From positions 1-5,090 of the forward strand of contig JAJRTK010000054.1 in the NCBI GenBank assembly GCA_024278345.1: 5,090 nt of DNA. The letters run 5' to 3'. Positions 1 through 5,090 of this stretch are shown one piece after another. The DNA comes from a bacterium (GTDB lineage: Bacteria; CSSED10-310; JAJRTK01). Below the pieces are notes generated by a model, which was given only the letters and a program-made list of their open reading frames with translations, searched no databases and was not told the origin of the DNA. A program made the translations under genes and the position numbers. Each line of letters opens with the position of its first letter. The first letter of the stretch is position 1.

Positions 1-75
1 CAACGCCTTACTGGCTGCGCAATCCACGACTGGCTCGCGGAGCTGGGCTACCCACCCTCTCATCTCCTCAACTGA
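1..75 (+). CDS. C-terminal end of an unidentified protein (truncated by window edge)
   Basis: Reading from base 1 in frame 1 gives 24 codons and then a TGA stop. The tail ends ...HDWLAELGYPPSHLLN. The mix of acidic, aromatic and aliphatic residues looks like a real protein end rather than random translation, but too little is present to identify a family. A transposase or recombinase end is possible given the mobile DNA nearby; that is a guess from context. The start codon and most of the gene lie outside the window. No strong intrinsic terminator follows the stop. Confidence 0.35.
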   Translation, partial: QRLTGCAIHDWLAELGYPPSHLLN

Positions 76-372
76 GCCGCTCCACCTTCCCCCCACGTCT
101 TTGTCAAGGGCTCCCCGCCAGACCTCTGTACTTGTAAGCTCCAAATACTATGAATTGATAGGTCCCAGTTCCGGTGGCTCTTTTCAAGGACTGGAGAGGC
201 GCGATACCTGCCGAGCGGCGCCACGTGAGGCGCCCCTGGGGCTGGTTTTGGGTGGACGGAGGCGGCCTCGTCCATCCTTTCGGCCACCCAGTGGATGACA
301 GGCCCGAGCGACAGCGAGAGCTGCCGAAGGCACCACCGATGACCACCCCCCTACAAACCGGAAGGCGCCCTC
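76..372. other. Non-coding or decayed stretch with no supported gene
   Basis: This stretch of about 300 bases lies between the left-edge gene end and the possible micro-ORF. Open frames exist on both strands, for example a GTG-started plus-strand frame at 174-449. They lack a convincing ribosome binding site, have proline- and arginine-rich composition typical of frames read through GC-rich non-coding DNA, and resemble no family I know. The only structure seen is a pair of GGCGCC hexamers (217-222 and 229-234) around ACGTGA, which could form a 6-bp stem, followed at once by GCCCCTGGGGC. It may be remnant mobile DNA, but nothing proves this. Confidence 0.4.
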
Positions 373-468
373 TCAGGACGACCGGAAATTCGGGGCGAAC
401 ATGGGAATTGCTAGAAACCCAAAAAGCAACAACAAAATTGGCAAATTAAATGTATCCACGCTATTCAT
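373..468 (-). CDS. Possible 31-aa hydrophobic membrane micro-protein
   Basis: An ATG at 468-466 opens 31 codons ending in TGA at 375-373. Residues 1-8 are polar (MNSVDTFN), residues 9-25 form a continuous hydrophobic segment (LPILLLLFGFLAIPMFA) long enough to cross a membrane, and the tail PNFRSS is short with one arginine. This is the layout of a small single-pass membrane protein. The DNA is clearly AT-richer than its surroundings. The sequence before the ATG (GCAAAGAAA) is only a weak ribosome binding site. The ORF lies 48 nt downstream of the left 24-bp repeat, in the same relative arrangement as the large ligase gene and its repeat copy. I do not recognise the family. An AT-rich sequence can encode leucine and phenylalanine runs by chance, so this is a candidate only. 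Confidence 0.28.
   Translation of the reverse strand: MNSVDTFNLPILLLLFGFLAIPMFAPNFRSS
452..461 (-). repeat. Short third copy of the repeat core (GCGTGGATAC)
   Basis: On the minus strand the ten bases GCGTGGATAC match the core of the two 24-bp repeats at 517-540 and 4914-4937. This copy falls inside the possible micro-ORF and lies 69 bp from the corresponding core of the left repeat. Repeated short motifs behind a terminus are known from IS21-like and Tn7-like element ends, so it may be an inner transposase-binding repeat. A ten-base match alone is weak evidence. Confidence 0.35.
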
Positions 469-516
469 TTTCTTTGCTTTATACTCGATGCTCAAGTTTT
501 CCACAGTCCGCTGAGT

Positions 517-540
517 TGGGTATCCACGCAAGGCGGGACA
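517..540 (-). repeat. 24-bp direct repeat, left copy
   Basis: On the minus strand this reads TGTCCCGCCTTGCGTGG and then ATACCCA. It matches 4914-4937 at 23 of 24 positions (one C/T difference in the minus-strand reading) in the same orientation. Beyond the last CCCA there is weaker similarity between the copies: a stretch reading TGTGGAAAACTTGAGCATC here against TCTGGACAACTGGGAGATC at the right copy, 13 of 19 identical, with a 3-base difference in spacing. The outer end is TGT...ACA-like, as at many transposon termini. It may be an IS end, a regulatory element upstream of genes, or the border of a duplicated unit. The sequence alone does not decide between these. Confidence 0.8.
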
Positions 541-548
541 GAACAGAA

Positions 549-571
549 CAGGTTCTACCGGATTTAGTGGT
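549..571 (+). repeat. Left terminal inverted repeat of the IS (23 bp)
   Basis: Begins CAGGTTCTACCGGATT at 549 and is the exact reverse complement of 1765-1787. The base outside it (548, A) does not match its counterpart, so the repeat ends there. The transposase stop codon is 17 bp inward of this repeat. Confidence 0.92.
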
Positions 572-588
572 GAGGGGGAATGTAGTAT

Positions 589-1680
589 TCACGGTGGTTT
601 GCGGAAGGTGAGCCCGCCTGCGGACAGAATCTGGAGGGAAGCGAGCCAACTGGGGGCAGGCAGTTGGCCGCCGGCCACCTCAACCGGACTGGCTAGACTG
701 TTACGGGCCCGGGGTCCGTAGGGCATGAAGTTGTGCAGCACAGCGTAGGCTTTGACCAGCCGCCGCCCTGACTCCAGGCCGCGGTGGAAGGTTCGCGTCA
801 TGAAGAGCTTGCGGTGGAGGAAATTGCACAGCCAATCGACCCAGAGGCTGGTGCGAGGTAACTCAGGATGGTTCATCGAGGTCTGCACCCGCATGCGATG
901 GGCAAAGCGAAAGCCTCGCGGGATGGGTTCGGAGCTGGAGTTCAGCACGTGGCGAAGACGGGCGCAAAACTCCACATTCGGTAGGAAGCCATCGGTGGTC
1001 ACACCCTTGACCGTTCTGGAACCGCAGATGCCATCGATGCGCTGGACGGTACCTGCATAGACGGGTTCGAGGGCCTTTTCGCTGGCCGACTCCACAAGGT
1101 CGATGGCCCAGAACAGCGGGCCGATAGCCGATATGGGCATGTAGTGGCGGTCCCCCAACCGCCACGTATGCTTCTCATCGGGCACCCCGAATTGGGGCGG
1201 GGGAACCGAGGCAATGAGGAGAACCCCCACAAGATCGACCTGGCCGAAGCTGACGAACATCCGATACAGAGTCATGACCGGCACCGAAAGCATCATCGAA
1301 AGCGTGTCGAAGCTCGCTCCGCCCATCAACCCTATCAATGCCGGCTCGGCCTGGGTCACGGTCAAGGCCCTATGCCTCATGACAAAGCGAGAAAGCACGG
1401 TGAATACGGCCATACAGCGTTTGCATTGCACTCGCCAGATGGTGAGTCCTCCCAGTCGGCGGTGCTGGTAGCAAGATTGGCGAGTCAATGCGAAGCCGCC
1501 AGGGCAGCCTGCTTTGTGCAAGAGCTCGGCTCCGATAGCCAACAGGAACGAGACCACCTCGGCCACGAACAGGGTGGTCTGCTCAAGCAAACTTAGATAC
1601 CGTTCCTCGGATCCGAAATCGATGAAGAGCGTGCGGTTGAGACGTTGGGGTGGTTTTTGGGTAGGCTTGATACGGGCCAT
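589..1680 (-). CDS. DDE-type transposase of an unclassified IS
   Basis: This 363-residue protein is the only gene between the terminal repeats, so a transposase role (cutting at the ends and strand transfer in the cytoplasm) follows mainly from position. Supporting features: a basic N-terminus (MARIKPTQKPPQRLNR); a cysteine cluster with C59, C70 and a C86-K-R-C89 pair, suggesting a zinc-binding DNA-recognition module; a region at about 105-145 (LTVTQAEPALIGLMGGASFDTLSMML) that fits a helix-turn-helix; then a likely catalytic core with candidate acids D168 (VPDEKHTW), D230 (VTTDGF) and E303 (FHRGLESGRR). The last is followed by YAVLHNFMPYGPR, resembling the helix after the third acid of other DDE transposases. 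Assignment of the triad is inference. The ATG start is well supported by AAGGAGG six bases upstream. The frame is intact with no internal stop. The family is not one I can name; an ISNCY-like group is possible. Confidence 0.85.
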   Translation of the reverse strand: MARIKPTQKPPQRLNRTLFIDFGSEERYLSLLEQTTLFVAEVVSFLLAIGAELLHKAGCPGGFALTRQSCYQHRRLGGLTIWRVQCKRCMAVFTVLSRFVMRHRALTVTQAEPALIGLMGGASFDTLSMMLSVPVMTLYRMFVSFGQVDLVGVLLIASVPPPQFGVPDEKHTWRLGDRHYMPISAIGPLFWAIDLVESASEKALEPVYAGTVQRIDGICGSRTVKGVTTDGFLPNVEFCARLRHVLNSSSEPIPRGFRFAHRMRVQTSMNHPELPRTSLWVDWLCNFLHRKLFMTRTFHRGLESGRRLVKAYAVLHNFMPYGPRARNSLASPVEVAGGQLPAPSWLASLQILSAGGLTFRKPP

Positions 1681-1686
1681 AACTCG

Positions 1687-1693
1687 CCTCCTT
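1687..1693 (-). promoter_or_regulatory. Strong ribosome binding site of the transposase
   Basis: The minus strand reads AAGGAGG, a near-perfect anti-16S match, six bases before the ATG at 1680. It fixes the start codon. Confidence 0.8.
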
Positions 1694-1710
1694 CAAAATA
1701 TTCAGAGGAG

Positions 1711-1738
1711 AGTTTATCGGCCCACGTCTTTTCTACAA
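1711..1738 (-). promoter_or_regulatory. Weak candidate promoter for the transposase
   Basis: On the minus strand TTGTAG (1738-1733) and TAAACT (1716-1711) are separated by 16 bases and lie inside the IS, between the right inverted repeat and the ribosome binding site. Both boxes are poor matches to sigma-70 consensus. The call rests largely on position. Confidence 0.25.
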
Positions 1739-1764
1739 CTCCTTCATTTTTATGCCTTCTCTCT

Positions 1765-1787
1765 ACCACTAAATCCGGTAGAACCTG
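1765..1787 (-). repeat. Right terminal inverted repeat of the IS (23 bp)
   Basis: Perfect reverse complement of 549-571. It lies at the 5' end of the transposase transcription unit, 84 bp upstream of the start codon. It is followed directly by the aaaaaactt tract that also occurs beside the right 24-bp repeat. Confidence 0.92.
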
Positions 1788-1806
1788 AAAAAACTTGAGG
1801 AACGAG
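1788..1806. repeat. aaaaaactt tract, left copy, separated from its repeat by the IS
   Basis: The ten bases aaaaaacttg directly after the IS match 4951-4960 exactly, and similarity continues loosely (GAGGAACGAG here, GGAATCGGG there). At the right locus this tract lies 13 bp from the 24-bp repeat. At the left locus it would lie 6-8 bp from the repeat if the IS were removed. It is probably the outer part of the same repeat unit, though six of the ten bases are A. Confidence 0.5.
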
Positions 1807-1915
1807 TGTTAGACAGCGGCTGACGAGAGGCGAGCGGCTCTGACCGGGTTGCACCACGGGCAGAAGAAGAACAAGCGCTTCCGAGATCCTGTGCCACGAA
1901 GGCGGGCCACGCCTG

Positions 1916-4876
1916 TCAGCCGGGAAGAATGTCCTCTGGCGAGACGACCGGTGCCGTACTGGTGATCTGGAGGAGCGCCTCGCCGCAAGCGCTGGATATT
2001 TGCTTTCGGACGATCTCTCGCTGGGCGGCCACATCTCGGAAATTCTCCTTCGATGCCGGCTTTATCGGAGGCAAAACCTCCACCGTTACCGGCCCCCAAC
2101 GCATAAGGAGCTGCTCGTCCCGGTAGACGTGCCGCGCACCGCGAAGACCGATGGGTTGGACGGGGACTCCCTCTTCGGCGGCAAGCTGAAAAGCTCCCAA
2201 GCGAAAAGGACGCACTCCATTGGCCTTGGAAAACGTGCCCTCGGGGAAGATCAGGACCGGTCGGTCGGCGCGGAGGGCTTCCCTGGCCTTTTCGTACGCG
2301 CCAAGGGAAACCTTTCCCGCTGATCGGATGACCGGCACCACCTCCAGGCGCTTCATACAGGGGCCGAACAGCGGCCAATCGAAAGCTTCCTGGATCGCCA
2401 GGATCGTTACCGGCCGCTCCAAGCAGGCCATAAGAAAGAGCGGGTCGAGGTAGCTTCCGTGGTTCACCACGAGTACGGCGGGACCTTCTACCAGAGGGAC
2501 TCCTTTTCGCCGGACAGGAATCCCGATGGCGGCGAAGAGGAATCGGATCCACCAGACGGCGCTTTTCCAGGCCGATTCCCTGGAGCGGCAGAGGGAGACC
2601 CAGATGGTTCCGGCGGCCAGGATCAGACGTCCCAGCCCCGTTGCCGCCACTCCGTACGCCAGCCTTCCGCCGGCCCTGGCTCCATTTCCGATTTTTGCTG
2701 TCGCGCTGGTGATGGCCACAACCGCCAGGCCCATCCAGGGTCGCCGCCGCTTTTGAAGGTGCCCTTCCAGGAACATCCGCCGGGTTTCTCGGCGCCGAAG
2801 CTTGCCGCTGGAGGTTTTGGGAATCGTGCCTGGAGCCACGAAGATGGCCCGGTCTGGCGGTGTGCCGATAGCCTCGAAGACGGCTTGGGACAGGCCCCTG
2901 GAAAGTGCGTCCAGCTCGCCGGCTGGTCGCCGGGTTTCGGCGACGACCACGATGGCCTCGCCGCGATTGGAATCGGGAACGGCAAAGGCGGCGACGCAGC
3001 CTTTCCGGACGCCATCCGCGGCCCAAGCGGCTTGCTCGATATCCTGAGGGTGGTAGTTGCGGCCCCCTTTGATGATCAAATCTTTGATTCGGCCCGTGAT
3101 AAAGAGCTCGCCATCGGCGATATAGCCAAGATCCCCGCTATCCAGCCACTTCCCCACGCGGATCGCCTCTGTAGCATCGGGCCGCTGGAAGTATCCGTCC
3201 ATCATCGAGGGCCCGCGGAAAAGGATCCGCCCCTGGATTCGCTCAGGCAGGGGGATGGGATCGGTCCCGGCCCGTGGGGAAACTGAGCTCTTGGCCTCCC
3301 CGGATTTCGTCTCTTGGTCCGATTGTTCCGGTGCCACGACGCAGATCTCGTGGCGGTCCAGAGCCTGTCCCACGGAAGGGATATGCAGGGTTTTCGCTTT
3401 CGCCTTGGCCGGTTCGGCGGTGCCCGTGGCCGCGAAAACTTCCCGGTCGATGCTGTCGATCCTTGGCTCCCGGCCTGGCGGCGGGAAAGCCAGGCCCACG
3501 CAGTTTTCCGCCATGCCGTAGACCGGCATCATGGAGGATCGGCGGAAGCCATAGGGACCGAATCGCTCGCAAAACCGGTCGATGGTCTCTTTGAGCACAG
3601 GTTCCGAGCCGTTCATGGCCACCCGCCAGCTCGACAGGTCCAGCCCTTCGATGGCGTGCGGCTGGACCTTCCGGCAGCAGAGTTCATACCCGAAATTGGG
3701 CGCCGGCGAGACCGTCCCCCGGAACCGGTGGATCGCCCAGAGCCACCGCTCGGGCCTGCTCAGGAACTGAAGTGGCGACAACAGGATGATGGGTACTCCG
3801 TGGAGGAGCGCTGTCATCCAAGATCCGATGAGGCCCATGTCGTGATAGAGGGGAAGCCAGGAAACGCAGACATCCCCCGGCCCCAAAGCCAGCCCCTTGC
3901 CGTTGGCCCGCATATTGGCAACCAGGTTCCGGTGGCGTAGGGCGACTCCCTTGGGATCGCCCGTGCTCCCCGAAGTGTACTGGATAAGACCAAGATCGTC
4001 CGGTCCAATCTCCACATCCTGAAAGCCCTCTGAAATTGGCGAAAGACCGCTCACCAGAACAACCTTTTGGGATGTAGAAACCCGCTCCGACAATAGTTTT
4101 GCCGCGGGCCGGATCTTTCGGTCGGTCACGATGGCCCGAACTCCAGCGTCGGCCAGGATCCGGGCGTGGCGCTTCAAATAGGGCGCCAACTGATCCAGGC
4201 GAACGGGCGGATAGATGGGAACCGGGACGCAGCCAGTCCGGAGGATGCCCACGAATGCAGCGAAAAACTCCGCACCACTGGGAAGCAACAAGGCCACCCT
4301 CGTTCCACGGTCAAGACCCAGCCCTGCCAGCTCATAGGCCATCTTGGCCGACCAGCCCCAAAGAGCCGTGTAACTGACTGGCGGCGCGCCCAGGGACTCA
4401 TCCAGAATCCGCAGATGCGTATTCTCCCCCTCTTCCAACGCCCGGTAGCGAAGGAGATCCACCACGGTCTCGATTTCTCCCTCCCCCGGAACGGAAGCCA
4501 CATTGCCTCCCGAAGCGATCTCCCGCTCCAGGGAATCGGCCCATGCCGGAGCCCCGTCCCCACGGGACTGAACCAAAGCGTCCAGGAGCTTCCGGGGCGT
4601 GCGGGCTTCCACAAGAGCGCTGTCGGGGACCGCGATTCCAAGCTCCCCCTCAAGCCGTGTGAAAAGCTCCACAAGCTCCAGGCTGCCAAAGCCGAGCTGC
4701 CGCTCGAAATCACTGTCCAACGCCACCCGCAGCCCATCGCCCATGAGCTCCGTCGTCACCTCCTGAATGATCCCGAAGGCCCGCCGGAGAAAAGGATCCA
4801 GGCCCTCCTCCGCCTCCTGCCGATGTTGGGAATCGAGCCCATGGAGGACCCGTGTTTTGGGGCTTTCTAAGTCCAA
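1916..4876 (-). CDS. ACP - fatty acyl-AMP ligase - PlsC acyltransferase fusion protein
   Basis: This 986-aa protein has three joined enzymatic modules. Residues about 28-105 are an acyl carrier domain with the phosphopantetheine serine at S65 (LGFGSLELVEL). Residues about 140-710 are an adenylate-forming ligase with the ATP loop YTSGSTGDPKG (300-310), WLPLYHDMGLIG (340-351), PVYGMAEN (451-458), DSGDLGYI (579-586), GRIKDLIIKGGRNYHPQDIE (595-614) and the catalytic lysine K692 in PKTSSGKLRRRE. The YHDMGLIG and RNYHPQDIE signatures and the region before SVGQAL fit fatty acyl-AMP ligases rather than ordinary acyl-CoA synthetases. A charged insert at about 515-545 (SDQETKSGEAKSS) lies between its strands. 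Residues about 714-790 are hydrophobic and probably membrane-associated. Residues about 800-940 are a PlsC/LPLAT domain with NHGSYLD (H806, D811), FPEGT (877-881) and VPVQPIG. The expected role is fatty acid activation, loading on the ACP and transfer to a lipid acceptor. The acceptor is unknown. TTG is the only usable start: an in-frame TGA lies ten codons upstream. All key motifs are intact. Confidence 0.93.
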   Translation of the reverse strand: MDLESPKTRVLHGLDSQHRQEAEEGLDPFLRRAFGIIQEVTTELMGDGLRVALDSDFERQLGFGSLELVELFTRLEGELGIAVPDSALVEARTPRKLLDALVQSRGDGAPAWADSLEREIASGGNVASVPGEGEIETVVDLLRYRALEEGENTHLRILDESLGAPPVSYTALWGWSAKMAYELAGLGLDRGTRVALLLPSGAEFFAAFVGILRTGCVPVPIYPPVRLDQLAPYLKRHARILADAGVRAIVTDRKIRPAAKLLSERVSTSQKVVLVSGLSPISEGFQDVEIGPDDLGLIQYTSGSTGDPKGVALRHRNLVANMRANGKGLALGPGDVCVSWLPLYHDMGLIGSWMTALLHGVPIILLSPLQFLSRPERWLWAIHRFRGTVSPAPNFGYELCCRKVQPHAIEGLDLSSWRVAMNGSEPVLKETIDRFCERFGPYGFRRSSMMPVYGMAENCVGLAFPPPGREPRIDSIDREVFAATGTAEPAKAKAKTLHIPSVGQALDRHEICVVAPEQSDQETKSGEAKSSVSPRAGTDPIPLPERIQGRILFRGPSMMDGYFQRPDATEAIRVGKWLDSGDLGYIADGELFITGRIKDLIIKGGRNYHPQDIEQAAWAADGVRKGCVAAFAVPDSNRGEAIVVVAETRRPAGELDALSRGLSQAVFEAIGTPPDRAIFVAPGTIPKTSSGKLRRRETRRMFLEGHLQKRRRPWMGLAVVAITSATAKIGNGARAGGRLAYGVAATGLGRLILAAGTIWVSLCRSRESAWKSAVWWIRFLFAAIGIPVRRKGVPLVEGPAVLVVNHGSYLDPLFLMACLERPVTILAIQEAFDWPLFGPCMKRLEVVPVIRSAGKVSLGAYEKAREALRADRPVLIFPEGTFSKANGVRPFRLGAFQLAAEEGVPVQPIGLRGARHVYRDEQLLMRWGPVTVEVLPPIKPASKENFRDVAAQREIVRKQISSACGEALLQITSTAPVVSPEDILPG

Positions 4877-4883
4877 TTCAGAT

Positions 4884-4888
4884 CTCCC
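4884..4888 (-). promoter_or_regulatory. Ribosome binding site supporting the TTG start of the fusion gene
   Basis: The minus strand reads GGGAG, seven bases before the TTG at 4876-4874. There is no in-frame ATG or GTG between it and the upstream in-frame TGA at 4906-4904, so it decides the start. A non-ATG start usually lowers translation. Confidence 0.7.
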
Positions 4889-4913
4889 AGTTGTCCAGAC
4901 GCTTCAGCCAGTG

Positions 4914-4937
4914 TGGGTATCCACGCAAAGCGGGACA
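4914..4937 (-). repeat. 24-bp direct repeat, right copy, in the leader of the fusion gene
   Basis: On the minus strand this reads TGTCCCGCTTTGCGTGG and then ATACCCA, matching 517-540 at 23 of 24 bases. It ends 37 nt upstream of the fusion gene's start codon, so it overlaps the region where the promoter or 5' leader should be. Within it, CGCAAAGCG (4924-4932) is a small palindrome, and GTGGGTATCCAC at the adjoining end is a near-palindrome. These would suit a protein binding site, either a regulator or a transposase. Confidence 0.8.
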
Positions 4938-4950
4938 ATGGGTCGCGGGG

Positions 4951-4960
4951 AAAAAACTTG
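4951..4960. repeat. aaaaaactt tract, right copy
   Basis: Exact ten-base match to the sequence flanking the IS at 1788-1797. It lies 13 bp outside the right 24-bp repeat. See the left copy for the relation between the two loci. Confidence 0.5.
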
Positions 4961-4971
4961 GAATCGGGCAG

Positions 4972-5085
4972 CGCCGCGCTCCGCTCGGCGGGTCACGTTT
5001 GCGTGACTCGAAGGGTCACGCCGTGCGTTACCCGAAGGTCGTCCGGGGACTCCGTCCCCGGTCCCCTGGCAGGGCTTCACCCTGC
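4972..5085. repeat. Cluster of five consecutive GC-rich hairpins
   Basis: Five stems follow one another almost without gaps: 4972-4976 with 4986-4990 (5 bp, CGCCG); 4989-4997 with 5002-5010 (9 bp including one G-T pair, core GTCACG, loop TTTG); 5013-5021 with 5025-5033 (8 of 9 paired, GGGTCACGC, loop CGT); 5043-5050 with 5054-5061 (8 bp perfect, CCGGGGAC, loop TCC); 5069-5074 with 5080-5085 (6 bp, GCAGGG, loop CTTCA). The first and second overlap by two bases. GGGTCACG occurs twice (4990-4997 and 5013-5020). No U-tract follows any stem, so these are not typical intrinsic terminators. The series reaches nearly to the window edge and may continue. It resembles GC-rich palindromic repeats found between genes or near mobile elements; its function is unknown. 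Confidence 0.65.
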
Positions 5086-5090
5086 ACCCA

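Larger units (their letters stand above)
549..1787 (-). mobile_element. Complete 1,239-bp insertion sequence with 23-bp inverted repeats
   Basis: The element is bounded by perfect 23-bp terminal inverted repeats starting CAGGTTCTACCGGATT. It contains a single transposase gene occupying almost its whole length: 107 bp of leader at the right end and 40 bp after the stop at the left end. Similarity stops abruptly inside the 23 bp, as expected for a defined transposase binding and cleavage site. Perfect ends, an intact reading frame and a strong ribosome binding site suggest a recent and possibly still active insertion. A target duplication is not obvious: the flanks ...acagaa and aaaaaac share at most AA. 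I cannot assign it to a named IS family. It lies 128 bp downstream of the lipid gene and is transcribed in the same direction, so read-through from that gene into the transposase is possible. Confidence 0.9.

Noticed and set aside
174-449. A 91-codon GTG-started plus-strand ORF
   Set aside because: No ribosome binding site before the GTG, an in-frame stop only 4 codons upstream, no recognisable domain, and it runs through the AT-rich patch antisense to the better micro-ORF candidate.
452-528. DnaA-box-like sites near an AT-rich patch, suggesting a replication origin
   Set aside because: TTTTCCACA (497-505) is one base from consensus and GTATCCACG occurs at 452 and 520, but the latter are the repeat core also found at 4917. 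There is no dnaA, rep or parA-like gene here, and too few boxes.
1144-1596. A 150-codon plus-strand open frame inside the IS
   Set aside because: It is antisense to the transposase core and rich in His, Gln and Arg, as expected of a reverse-strand shadow. The IS is fully explained by the transposase.
1890-1918. Possible intrinsic terminator after the fusion gene
   Set aside because: The minus strand has only a short GGCG/CGCC pairing and no U-tract. The A6 run at 1788 (T6 on the minus strand) is not preceded by a stem.
1809-3026. A 405-codon open frame on the minus strand overlapping the fusion gene
   Set aside because: It lies in another frame of the PlsC and ligase C-terminal region, is rich in Arg, Gly and Pro with no recognisable motif, and has no independent start signal. 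Long shadow frames are expected at this GC content.
2459-3286. A 275-codon plus-strand open frame antisense to the ligase domain
   Set aside because: Antisense shadow of a strongly motif-supported gene; its composition is biased and it contains no family signature. The same applies to the plus-strand frames at 3314-3940 and 4166-4870.
517-4937. Reading the 24-bp repeats as a two-spacer CRISPR or an att pair of an integrated element
   Set aside because: Only two full copies kilobases apart excludes a CRISPR array. No integrase or tRNA gene is present to support attachment sites, so a direct repeat of unknown nature is the most that can be claimed.

Overview
This is a roughly 60% GC bacterial window. 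It carries one large lipid-metabolism gene and several layers of mobile or repeated DNA. Nothing in it is diagnostic for a species. The high GC, the TTG start with a GGGAG ribosome binding site, and the ACP/acyl-AMP-ligase/acyltransferase fusion fit a high-GC bacterium, most likely Gram-negative. I cannot place it more closely than that.

Layout, left to right. Bases 1-75 are the last 24 codons of an unidentified plus-strand gene. Bases 76-372 hold nothing I can support. An AT-richer patch (about 373-500) contains a possible 31-residue hydrophobic micro-ORF on the minus strand. Bases 517-540 are the first copy of a 24-bp direct repeat. Bases 549-1787 are a complete 1,239-bp insertion sequence with perfect 23-bp terminal inverted repeats and one minus-strand DDE-type transposase of 363 aa. 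Bases 1788-1915 are a short downstream spacer. Bases 1916-4876 (minus) encode a 986-aa protein made of an acyl carrier protein, a fatty acyl-AMP ligase and a PlsC-type acyltransferase. Its 5' leader contains the second copy of the 24-bp repeat (4914-4937). The window ends in a tight series of at least five GC-rich hairpins (4972-5085).

How the parts relate. The fusion protein looks self-contained: the ligase domain would adenylate a free fatty acid, the N-terminal ACP would receive the acyl group, and the C-terminal PlsC domain would pass it to a glycerolipid or similar acceptor at the membrane. The two repeat copies lie in the same orientation on either side of this gene. The insertion sequence sits 8 bp from the left copy. 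If it is removed in thought, the left locus regains the layout of the right one (repeat, short gap, then an aaaaaactt tract), so the IS appears to have jumped into an older repeat. The most unusual content is the domain architecture of the fusion protein and this nested repeat structure. I see no CRISPR array, tRNA, rRNA or recognisable defence system.
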